Shown here: positions 32,951-39,510 of the stretch, in pieces
Numbering within the stretch: the first letter of the stretch is position 1
How the letters are laid out: every line of letters begins with the position of its first letter
Source of the DNA: Pseudomonadota bacterium
Lineage (GTDB): Bacteria; Pseudomonadota; Gammaproteobacteria; Burkholderiales; Burkholderiaceae_C
DNA length: 39,510 nt
Direction of reading: 5' to 3'
Assembly (NCBI GenBank): GCA_021805825.1
Contig: JAJZEC010000037.1
Span: forward strand, 1-39,510
Notes under the pieces: model-generated
What the model saw: the letters and a program-made list of their open reading frames with translations, nothing else
Told to the model about the DNA's origin: nothing
Databases searched by the model: none
Made by a program: the position numbers and the translations under genes

Positions 32951-34413
32951 CGACTGCCAAGATTCTCCGCTCGCTGCCGCAGATCCGCGACCACTTCGCG
33001 CGCAATGAGGTGCCCTACCACTTCGTCAGCACGAGCAACTTCAACATGCTGGGCATGCACGACTGGGTGCGCGGCTGGCGCAACCTGAGCCTGATCGACA
33101 GCTTCGACGGCAGCCATCCGCATCTGCTCGCACTGCCGTCCAGCCAGGTTTTCCACAGCATCCAGGAAATCAGCCTGCACCTGCTGCGCAATGCGCCGTT
33201 CGCCGATCGCCGCGGCGAACCCGCGGCGCGCGCGCTGTTCCTGTTCTTCGACGAGCAGGTCGAGGACCTGTGCAGAGAGATCGGGCTGGAGATCCAGCTC
33301 CCGCCGTACCGCCTGGTGCGCGAGGTCGACAGCAAGATCGTCACCACCGAGATCGGAAACGAGGCCGGAGTCGCCAGCGTGCCCAATGTGCTGGCGCGCA
33401 TCGGCTCCTATGACGAGCTGCAGCGCGTGGCTGCCAGCCTGGGCCGTGAGTGGGTGCTGCAGACACCCTACGGCGACTCCGGCAAGACCACCTTCTTCAT
33501 CTCCGGCCCCGGCGACTACGGCGCCGCCGCCCCCGTCATCGAGCGCGAGCAGCAGGTCAAGGTCATGCGCCGCATCGACTGCATGCCGACCGCCGTCGAA
33601 GCCTGCGCGACACGCTGGGGCACCTTCGTCGGCCCCCTCATGACCGAGCTCGTCGGGCTGCCGCAGCTGACCCCCTACGCCGGCGGCTGGTGCGGCAACG
33701 AACTCTACGAGTCGGCCTTCACGCCGGCCATCCGCCGCCGCGTGCTGGAGAAGACGCAGGCCATGGGCGACGCCCTCTACCGCAGGGGCTACCGCGGGAC
33801 CTTCGAGCTCGACTTCCTCATCGATCGCGATGCCGGCGAGGTCTACCTGGGCGAACTCAATGCCCGCATCACCGGCATCAGCGCGATGACCAACCTGTCG
33901 GACTTCTGCAGCTCCAACATTCCGCTGTTCCTGTTCCACCTGCTCGAATACGACCCTGGCGTCGAGCTCGAACTCGACGTGCGGACCTTCAACGAGCAGG
34001 TGCTGCAGTGCGGCGCCAGCGGCGTGTCCGCGCAGGCCATCCTCAAGTACACCGAGCACGAGTTGCGCATCGTCACCGAGGCGCCGCGCTCGGGTGTCTA
34101 CGCCCTCGGCGAAGGCGGTCGGCTGCAACTGCGCAAGCCAGGCTGGGATCGCCGCCAGGCGCTGGGCGCAGACGAGGTCTACGTGCTGCGCATCCTGGGT
34201 GCTGGTGAGTATGCCTACGGCGGCGCCGACCTCGCGATTGTGTTCCTCAACCAGGTCATCGCCGGCGACGACGGCAAGCTGAACGCCGACGGCCAGCGCT
34301 GGGTCGCCGCGCTGCAGGCCGCTTTCGCCTACCGCAGCCTGAACCAGGAAGAGCGCTCGCTGGTGGAACAGGCCAACCGGCCGGCATCGATCAAGAGCGA
34401 TGGGAGGCCATGA
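32947..34413 (+). CDS. ATP-grasp carboxylate-amine ligase
   Basis: 488 residues of ATP-grasp fold. A glycine/lysine ATP loop is visible (YGDSGKTTFFI near 175-185), with VMRRIDCMPTAVEACATRWG and the metal/ATP part ELDFLIDRDAGEVYLGELNARITGISAM containing the Glu and Asn ligands. A C-terminal region follows that may recognise substrate. The family forms amide bonds from a carboxylate through an acyl-phosphate, or carboxylates biotin; no biotin-carrier gene is nearby. Next to a decarboxylase it could attach a polyamine to an amino acid or peptide (inference). ATGA overlaps link it to both sides. Confidence 0.85.
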   Translation: MTTAKILRSLPQIRDHFARNEVPYHFVSTSNFNMLGMHDWVRGWRNLSLIDSFDGSHPHLLALPSSQVFHSIQEISLHLLRNAPFADRRGEPAARALFLFFDEQVEDLCREIGLEIQLPPYRLVREVDSKIVTTEIGNEAGVASVPNVLARIGSYDELQRVAASLGREWVLQTPYGDSGKTTFFISGPGDYGAAAPVIEREQQVKVMRRIDCMPTAVEACATRWGTFVGPLMTELVGLPQLTPYAGGWCGNELYESAFTPAIRRRVLEKTQAMGDALYRRGYRGTFELDFLIDRDAGEVYLGELNARITGISAMTNLSDFCSSNIPLFLFHLLEYDPGVELELDVRTFNEQVLQCGASGVSAQAILKYTEHELRIVTEAPRSGVYALGEGGRLQLRKPGWDRRQALGADEVYVLRILGAGEYAYGGADLAIVFLNQVIAGDDGKLNADGQRWVAALQAAFAYRSLNQEERSLVEQANRPASIKSDGRP

Positions 34414-35384
34414 TGCTGAAGACATTCCGCGCCGTCGACGAAGCCTTTCCCGGCAGCAAGTGGCTCGAGCACTACCGCACCGCGCTCCCCAGCTACCGCA
34501 GCTGGTTCGCCAGGCAGGGGGCCGGCCCGCGTCCCGCGCTTCGCGAATGCGTGGACGCGCTCGAGCGACACATGCCCGAGCTGCTGCCGATGTGGAAGCA
34601 CCTGGTCGAGATCAGCGGCGCCGATGATGACGACGCCCGCATGCTCACCTTCTACTGTCCGGCGCCGAACCTGTCCGGCTGCTCGCAGGCGGTGTGGACA
34701 CGCTACTCGCCGATCCTGGTACGCAACTACGACTACGCCCCGCAATCCTGCGAGGGCCGCATCGCGCGCACGCACTGGCACCACCAGGACGTCATCGCCA
34801 CCACCGACTGCCTGTGGGGCGTGCTCGACGGCATGAACGAGCACGGGCTCGCGGTATCACTGGCCTTCGGCGGCAAGACTGCCGTCACCGAAGGTTTCGG
34901 CATCCCGCTGATCCTGCGCTACGTGCTCGAGTTCTGCACCGACGTCGACGAAGCGGTGCGCGTGCTGTGCCGCGTGCCGTCGCACATGGCCTACAACATC
35001 ACGCTGCTCGACGCCCACGGCCAGGTGCGCACCGTAGAGCTGAGCCCGTTCTCGCCGCCGCAGGTCAGCTGCAGGGCGCTGGCGGTGAACCACCAGGGCG
35101 AGTTCGAGTTCAGCCAGTACGCGATGTTCTCCCACTCGTTCGAGCGCCAGCAGTTCCTCATCGGCAGGCTGACCGATCCACTGGTCAACATCGGCTCCTT
35201 CGTCGACGCTTTCGAGTTCAGACCGCTGTTCGCATCCAACTACGCACAGGGCTTCGGAACCCTCTACACGGCCGTCTACAACCCCCAATTGCGTGCGATG
35301 GAATACCGCTGGCCGCAGCGCACCCGCATGTATCAGTCCTTCACCGTGTTCGAGGAATGCGAGGTCGTGGCCGACCTGCGCTGA
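34410..35384 (+). CDS. C45-like Ntn-hydrolase (acyl-transferase/amidase)
   Basis: 324 residues. Cys91 in LSGCSQAVWTRYSPILVRNYDY is where the nucleophile stands in C45 acyl-CoA:6-aminopenicillanate acyltransferases and related conjugate hydrolases (GC motif before an NxDY-like strand). Further family features are the LWGVLDGMNEHGLAVSLAFGG core and LRYVLEFCTDVDEAV. In true C45 proteins the precursor is cleaved before the Cys, so maturation is likely here. The enzyme would hydrolyse or transfer an amide, complementing the ligase upstream. Last clear gene in the operon; it overlaps the ligase by ATGA. Confidence 0.8.
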   Translation: MMLKTFRAVDEAFPGSKWLEHYRTALPSYRSWFARQGAGPRPALRECVDALERHMPELLPMWKHLVEISGADDDDARMLTFYCPAPNLSGCSQAVWTRYSPILVRNYDYAPQSCEGRIARTHWHHQDVIATTDCLWGVLDGMNEHGLAVSLAFGGKTAVTEGFGIPLILRYVLEFCTDVDEAVRVLCRVPSHMAYNITLLDAHGQVRTVELSPFSPPQVSCRALAVNHQGEFEFSQYAMFSHSFERQQFLIGRLTDPLVNIGSFVDAFEFRPLFASNYAQGFGTLYTAVYNPQLRAMEYRWPQRTRMYQSFTVFEECEVVADLR

Positions 35385-35522
35385 ATCCCAGGTATTCGTG
35401 CGAACCGGAGCCTCTCGTTGCGACGCGTAGCAAATCACCAGGAATAATTGCCGTGGCACACGCGGTGTGTCGCCCGCCGCGCCTTCGGCCGAAGGCCGAT
35501 GTTCGAACCCTGGAGACATAGC

Positions 35523-36050
35523 ATGGGAACACCGCTGCTTCCCGCCACATGCAAGCCGAACCTGGCGCAAATTCTGCCCGCGCAGCCCGCGCTGGACTCG
35601 GGCCCACTGCTGGCCTGGCTTTTGGCTTGCACCTACCTGGTACTGATCACCGCCCGAAGCCTGATCCATTTGCTGCTGCCCGATGGTGGTGCGCATTCGA
35701 TCGCAACCATCGATATCGCTGTCGCCGGTGGTAGCAACATCGTGGGCCTGTTCGGCCAGTGGGGTGCCAGTCAATTGCTGCTGGCCCTCCTGCTGTGGGT
35801 ACTCCTGCTGCGCTATCGGGGCCTGGTTCCCCTGGTGTTGCTTGTGTTCCTGCTCGAGCCTGCGCTACGCAGCCTTGCCGGCCACCTCAAGCCGATCCAT
35901 ACGCTTGGCGCCGCACCGGGCGCACGTTGGAACTGGTGGGTCGAACCGCCGCTGGCGCTGTGCTGGTGGCTGTCGCTGTGTCCCGCGCGACGGCAGCCTA
36001 ACGAGCCCGACGCATGTCATGCAGGACAGGCACCCGATCAGCTTTACTAA
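35523..36050 (+). CDS. Small hydrophobic membrane protein of unknown function
   Basis: 175 residues. About four membrane helices are predicted by eye (LLAWLLACTYLVLITARSLI, a middle VAGGSNIVGLFG, LLLALLLWVLLL, LVPLVLLVFLLEP), then a cytoplasmic Arg/Gln-rich tail. No family recognised. The ATG has GGAG at 7 bases. It lies 138 bases beyond the C45-like gene and could be a last operon member. It ends before a decayed region. Confidence 0.6.
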   Translation: MGTPLLPATCKPNLAQILPAQPALDSGPLLAWLLACTYLVLITARSLIHLLLPDGGAHSIATIDIAVAGGSNIVGLFGQWGASQLLLALLLWVLLLRYRGLVPLVLLVFLLEPALRSLAGHLKPIHTLGAAPGARWNWWVEPPLALCWWLSLCPARRQPNEPDACHAGQAPDQLY

Positions 36051-36479
36051 GTTACGAGATTGCGGTCATGTGAGCCGGGTCGCACATCGGATGCCCCCAA
36101 TGGCTCGGGAGGCTACGGCGAATCGGTACTCTGGTCGCCTGGTGCCAGCGGCGATGGCCAGCAACCAGGCTCTGCCCTCTTGGTCAGCAGCGACGGGAAT
36201 CTCTACGGAACGACCGTTGTTGGAGGCGCCTTTAGCCCGGGCTTTGGCACGGTCTTCCGTCTCGACTGATGGATCTTTCGTGCCAGCGCAAGTCAAGAGA
36301 GCCACTGGGCTCCCTGGTGGCCGGCCCGTAACCCAGACGCGAGCAGTTGACCTTGAACCCCGGGCCCCTGCATCTAGGCTACGCGTGCCACGGAAGCCAC
36401 CTCGATGCCCAGTTCCACCCAGCCTCGCTGTCTTCACGACCGCTTATCCCTGGGCCTGGGGCCTCGGGACTCGCGCGCC
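36051..36479. pseudogene. Fragment of a TIGR03803-type repeat protein and unassigned sequence
   Basis: Plus-strand 36105-36269 encodes SDGNLYGTTVVGGAFSPGFGTVFRLD and stop. This is the characteristic repeat of extracellular TIGR03803 proteins (DGNLYGTTxxGG ... GTVFRL), here only the last copy without gene start. The remaining bases hold nothing I can support. Confidence 0.6.
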
Positions 36480-36815
36480 TCAAGCCTCCACCCTTCCGGC
36501 ACGGGATCCCTGCTCTGCCGGGCAAAGCCAGACAGTAACTTCATCGCCCAGTTCACGAGCAACCTTCATGGGCTTGGGCGCCAGTCTCGTGCGCAAGCGT
36601 CGCGCAGTGAGGCGAACCTGCTCGGCCCCGACACTGCTCAGTAGCCAATCGAACAGCCGTGCGTCGATCGAGCTCTCGACTCGAACGCCCATGCGGTTCC
36701 AAGTTGGTGGGTCAAGGGTGTCCACTGGCATGCTTTTAACACGATGATCGGCGCCGCCGCAAGATGCAATCAATTGTATCGGAGAGGCCGGAATGTTCAC
36801 TGTGAAATGCTTCAC
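36480..36815 (-). CDS. Small hypothetical protein
   Basis: Up to 111 residues; a later ATG at 36692 would give ~70. The segment SSIDARLFDWLLSSVGAEQVRLTARRLRTRLAPKPMKVARELG looks like two to three amphipathic helices with an Arg-rich end, possibly a DNA-binding or plasmid-type fold. I do not recognise a family. No good ribosome site. It may be a true small gene or a remnant. Confidence 0.35.
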   Translation of the reverse strand: MKHFTVNIPASPIQLIASCGGADHRVKSMPVDTLDPPTWNRMGVRVESSIDARLFDWLLSSVGAEQVRLTARRLRTRLAPKPMKVARELGDEVTVWLCPAEQGSRAGRVEA

Positions 36816-37096
36816 GGTAAGCGCCCCTACGGCTCACGCCTTCTTTTAACCCTTCGGGGCAACGCGACGTACCGAAGGGGCGAGTCGATGTGACGGCCGC
36901 TCCGTGCCACTGCAGACGTATGGCGCGCACGGTCAGCGCGCTGTTGGCGCCAAAGCCATTCAAGCGGCAACGGGCTCGAGTTGGCGGGGGTCGGGACGAT
37001 CGTGTCTTTGCCCGCCAATAACTTCTATGATTCTAGAATCATGGAAATATTGATTCCATGACATCCTAGACAACCCTCCCTGGAGAGGAAGCCGAC
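36816..37096. other. Intergenic region before arsC
   Basis: A CCCTTCGG/CCGAAGGG inverted repeat (36850-36857 and 36872-36879) without a U-tract is present, along with several TTCAC/GTGAA repeats near 36796-36818. The right end holds the arsC operator. No gene is supported. Confidence 0.4.
37027..37059 (+). promoter_or_regulatory. Palindromic operator region of arsC
   Basis: ATGATTCTAGAATCAT (37027-37042) is a perfect 16-bp palindrome. It is followed by ATGGAA-N7-TTCCAT (37041-37046 and 37054-37059), sharing two bases. Such AT-rich palindromes just before ars genes are ArsR-type operators. No ArsR gene is found in the window. Confidence 0.65.
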
Positions 37097-37606
37097 ATGA
37101 GCGACCGCATCTACAACGTGCTGTTCCTGTGCACGGGCAACTCTGCGCGCAGCATCCTGGCCGAAGCCATCCTGAACCAAGCCGGCCAAGGGCGATTCAA
37201 AGCCTTCAGCGCCGGTAGTCATCCTGCGGGTACGGTCAATCCCTTCGCGGTCGAACTGCTCGCTCAACAGGCCGTACCGACAGGCGAGCTGCGCAGCAAG
37301 AGCTGGGACGAATTCGCCGCGCCCGGTGCTCCCGCGATGGATTTCGTGTTCACCGTGTGCGACAACGCTGCCGGGGAGGTGTGCCCGGTGTGGCCGGGCC
37401 AGCCGATGACCGCTCACTGGGGTGTTCCCGATCCGGCGGCCGTTCGTGGCAGCGACGACGACAAGCGGAAGGCTTTCACCTCCGCATTCCGGCAACTCCA
37501 GCGCAGGATTTCGCTCTTCGTCAGTCTGCCGATGCGGCAACTGGACTCGGCGGCAATCCATCGCGAGATCACCGGCATCGGTCGCATCGATGACGCCTCG
37601 GCATGA
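37097..37606 (+). CDS. arsC: Arsenate reductase ArsC (low-MW phosphatase type)
   Basis: 169 residues. The P-loop is Cys12-Thr-Gly-Asn-Ser-Ala-Arg in FLCTGNSARS, and a second Cys sits at VFTVCDNAAGE, with DPAAVRGSDDDKR providing the aspartate of the family. The enzyme reduces arsenate to arsenite using thioredoxin or glutaredoxin. AGGAA stands 8 bases before the ATG. It is a lone ars gene here: no ArsR, ArsB or Acr3 adjoins, although a PiT-like permease follows 314 bases on. Confidence 0.93.
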   Translation: MSDRIYNVLFLCTGNSARSILAEAILNQAGQGRFKAFSAGSHPAGTVNPFAVELLAQQAVPTGELRSKSWDEFAAPGAPAMDFVFTVCDNAAGEVCPVWPGQPMTAHWGVPDPAAVRGSDDDKRKAFTSAFRQLQRRISLFVSLPMRQLDSAAIHREITGIGRIDDASA

Positions 37607-37920
37607 GCGAAGGAGCAGCATCGCACCCATGGCGAGAGTCCGGCGCGCATTGGAGTCGCCTGCAATCTACCGGGTTGGCTACCGCGGTCGCGCCCGGGTG
37701 TGCTTGCTCGGACGGAGCGAAGCAGCGTACGAAGCGTAGCTGCGGCGAACTGCACCGGGGGTGCACGCCTTGTTGAGGAGGCGCACGTACCAGCGAGTAC
37801 ATGCCCAGGCTGGAGTTGCTGAGGATTGGATGGCGGATACCAGCTTCGGCGATCTCTGACAGCTGGCCCCCGTTAGTATCCGGTGGAATTCACCACCTTC
37901 GCCTGGTTGCCCCGCCGGAC
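37607..37920. other. Intergenic region between arsC and the permease
   Basis: No gene supported. One in-frame run ends as VHALLRRRTYQRVHAQAGVAEDWMADTSFGDL-stop near 37860, which could be the tail of a lost gene, but I cannot identify it. The promoter for the permease is not evident. Confidence 0.35.
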
Positions 37921-38877
37921 ATGAACCTTCCCGACATGCTGCTGGTGCTGCTGGCGCTGGCCTTCGCATGGAGCATGGGGGCGCATTACACGGGCGCCTG
38001 CATGGGCATGCCCTACGCCAGCGGCAGCATCGGCGCGCGCGCCGCGCTGTGGACCATGGCGCCGCTGAGCCTGCTCGGCGCCGCCTTGCTCAGCCACGGC
38101 GTGCTGCGCACGGTGGGGCACGGCATCGTCGCCGGCGGGAGTCTCGACACCCCGGCGGCGATCGCAGTGATCGGTGCCGCCTTCGTGCTGACCACGGTGT
38201 TCACGCAACGCCGCATCCCGACCTCGACCATCCAGATCCTGGTGTTCTGCGTGGTCGGCGCAGGCGCCGCGCTGGGTCTGCGCATCCGCTGGGACACGGT
38301 GGCCCGGCTGGCGCTGCTGTGGGTGCTCGCCCCCGGCGTGGCCTTCGTGCTGGGCTTTGGTTTCACCAAGCTGTTCGACGCCCTGCCGGGACTTGTCCCG
38401 GCGCAGGGCGCGGCGCTACACGTGGGACGCGCCTTGGTGCTGGTGGGCGGCATCGCGTCGCTGGCCATGGGGGCCAACGACGTGTCCAACGCCACCGGGG
38501 TGTTCCTGTCCACCGGACTGTGCGGTCCGCTGGCGGCCGGGCTGATCGGCGGCGCCGGGCTGGCGCTCGGGGTGCTGACCTGGGGAAGGCCGCTGCTCGA
38601 GCGGGTCGCCTTCGACATGGTCCGCATGGACCTGCCGATGGCCACCGCGGCGCAGCTGGTGCAGGCGCTGGTCGTGCTGACGGCCGTGAGTTTCGGATAT
38701 TTCACGTCGATGAACCAAGCGCTGATCGGCGCCATGGCAGGCACCGGACTTGCGCGCGGCCGCCGCACCATCGACGCGCGCGTGATGCTCGGCGTGGTGC
38801 GTGGTTGGTTTATCGGCCCTGCGGCGGGCATGGCACTCGGCTTTGCATTTGCGCGGTTGGTGAACCTGAATTGGTGA
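37921..38877 (+). CDS. PiT-like inorganic anion permease
   Basis: 318 residues, eight to ten membrane helices in two halves. The second half has the PiT signature GANDVSNATGV near residue 184. The first-half counterpart reads GAHYTGACMGMPYASGSI, which has lost the GANDVANA core, so transport may be altered. PiT proteins move phosphate (and with it arsenate) with H+ or a metal-phosphate complex. It is in the same orientation as arsC. The start at the ATG giving MNLPDMLL sits at the first membrane segment; the ribosome site is weak. Confidence 0.8.
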   Translation: MNLPDMLLVLLALAFAWSMGAHYTGACMGMPYASGSIGARAALWTMAPLSLLGAALLSHGVLRTVGHGIVAGGSLDTPAAIAVIGAAFVLTTVFTQRRIPTSTIQILVFCVVGAGAALGLRIRWDTVARLALLWVLAPGVAFVLGFGFTKLFDALPGLVPAQGAALHVGRALVLVGGIASLAMGANDVSNATGVFLSTGLCGPLAAGLIGGAGLALGVLTWGRPLLERVAFDMVRMDLPMATAAQLVQALVVLTAVSFGYFTSMNQALIGAMAGTGLARGRRTIDARVMLGVVRGWFIGPAAGMALGFAFARLVNLNW

Positions 38878-39366
38878 CCATGGAAGTGGGCACGCCAATG
38901 GCTGCATCAGCCCATGAATTTGGGGAGTCGTCACCAAGGCAACCGTGCCGATGACCGCTGAGCGAACTGCAGCGGCCATCGCGACTGCGCAAGCCCAATG
39001 GCCGCTCTGGTTTAGGTTTGTCCGATGCCTGCCCGCGCGCGCAGACGACCTCACGCGGTCCTCGGTGTGAGGGTAGGCGTTGGACAAAGCTCCAGGGAGG
39101 AAACCGCGGCGCGTGTGGCAGCCGTGGCCGAAGCCGATGCCGCTATGGGGATTGTGGCGGCGAGTCGGAGGCCAGCAGCGCTGATCGCGACGGATCACGC
39201 AGCGGGGGTGACGAGCGCATGAATGGTCCGGCACCGTGATGGGCTCGGATGCGGCCTGCACGACAGGTGCATTGGGCGCCCTGGTCGCGGTCGGCGCATG
39301 CGGCAGCGCACCGGGCGCCCCGCGCGAGCGGACGATGGCAGGTGCGATGCTGGGGTGTGTGCGCGG
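38878..39366. other. Gene-poor region before the IS91 transposase
   Basis: A plus-strand reading at 39025-39222 (GVRVGVGQSSREETAARVAAV) has weak similarity to CobE/CbiG-type segments but is short and without context. I do not claim a gene. The right part (39230-39366) lies beyond the transposase stop and may contain the element's end. Confidence 0.3.
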
Positions 39367-39510
39367 TCATGGCGCACGCGCTGCAGGAGGCGCGCGGATG
39401 GTCGCGCCGCGCGGCAGGGTCTCGACGAGGACCAGGGGGCGGCCGCAATGCCTGCACACGAAGGTGGGCTGGCGCTCGGCGGGCGCCTCGTGGGGATCGG
39501 CGTCGACGGG
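39367..39510 (-). CDS. IS91-family transposase, C-terminal end (runs off window)
   Basis: 48 codons, no start in the window. The C-terminal CRHCGRPLVLVETLPRG with its zinc-finger-like CxxC and the following IRAPP is typical of the IS91-family transposase tail. The stop is TGA. IS91 elements move by rolling-circle transposition and can carry neighbouring DNA, so genes at this edge may have been mobilised. Confidence 0.75.
   Translation of the reverse strand, partial: PVDADPHEAPAERQPTFVCRHCGRPLVLVETLPRGATIRAPPAARAP

Noticed and set aside
32947-34413. Biotin carboxylase assignment for the ATP-grasp protein
   Set aside because: No biotin carboxyl carrier or transferase gene is near, and the context favours amine/amide chemistry; only the general ATP-grasp fold is supported.
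36850-36879. CCCTTCGG/CCGAAGGG hairpin as a terminator
   Set aside because: No U-tract on either strand and a 14-base loop.
39025-39222. Possible CobE/CbiG-like fragment
   Set aside because: Only a short GVRVGVGQSSREET stretch is suggestive; no cobalamin genes are around and the ribosome site is absent.

Overview
The window is a GC-rich chromosomal segment whose gene content points to a betaproteobacterium, probably Burkholderiales. Pointers are a 44-residue MAKPNYPFEKRQRE-type protein, a betaproteobacterial-type DsbA, a DmeR/DmeF cobalt-nickel pair, a Mn-riboswitch/GDT1 unit and abundant two-component and c-di-GMP signalling. No rRNA, tRNA or CRISPR array was seen. The species cannot be fixed from the sequence alone.

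Left part (1-8974, almost all minus strand): a BlaI-type repressor, an M56 membrane metallopeptidase and the start of a HlyD-type efflux adaptor form one overlapping operon behind a perfect palindromic operator. Further right lie a ribosome-hibernation factor fused to a cold-shock domain, a leaderless-signal trypsin-like protease, a cold-shock protein with a clear terminator, a very large Cache-PAS-GGDEF-EAL protein and a TRIC/UPF0126 membrane protein.

Middle (9144-22561): two AhpD-like proteins and a DehI-like dehalogenase-family protein surround a palindrome-bearing divergent promoter. They are followed by a quinone-oxidoreductase-like enzyme, a GH5-like lipoprotein, a VOC protein, a DUF302 protein, DsbA and a decapitated histidine kinase. 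A Mn2+-type yybP-ykoY riboswitch precedes a GDT1 exporter and is back to back with the dmeR-dmeF cobalt/nickel efflux operon. A zinc-type alcohol dehydrogenase and a small cytochrome c complete this part.

Scar region (22562-24190): an IS21 transposase fragment, a HigB/HigA-type toxin-antitoxin pair with a readable promoter and two operators, and about 0.6 kb of gene-free sequence with short repeats.

Core of interest (24192-35384, possibly to 36050): a minus-strand OmpR-type two-component system is divergent from a tightly packed plus-strand operon. The operon encodes a urea-transporter/M23-peptidase fusion, an outer-membrane beta-barrel, a periplasmic TPR protein, a large PLP-dependent Orn/Lys/Arg-type decarboxylase, an ATP-grasp ligase and a C45-like Ntn-hydrolase. 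Most junctions overlap by a few bases. The intergenic region holds two near-identical 20-bp direct repeats. I infer a regulated system that makes or modifies a polyamine/amino-acid amide and moves it, or urea, across both membranes. I know of no described pathway with this set.

Right end (36051-39510): fragments of a TIGR03803-type repeat protein, an orphan small ORF, arsC behind a perfect palindrome, a PiT-like permease with a degenerate first signature, and the C-terminus of an IS91-family transposase running off the window.
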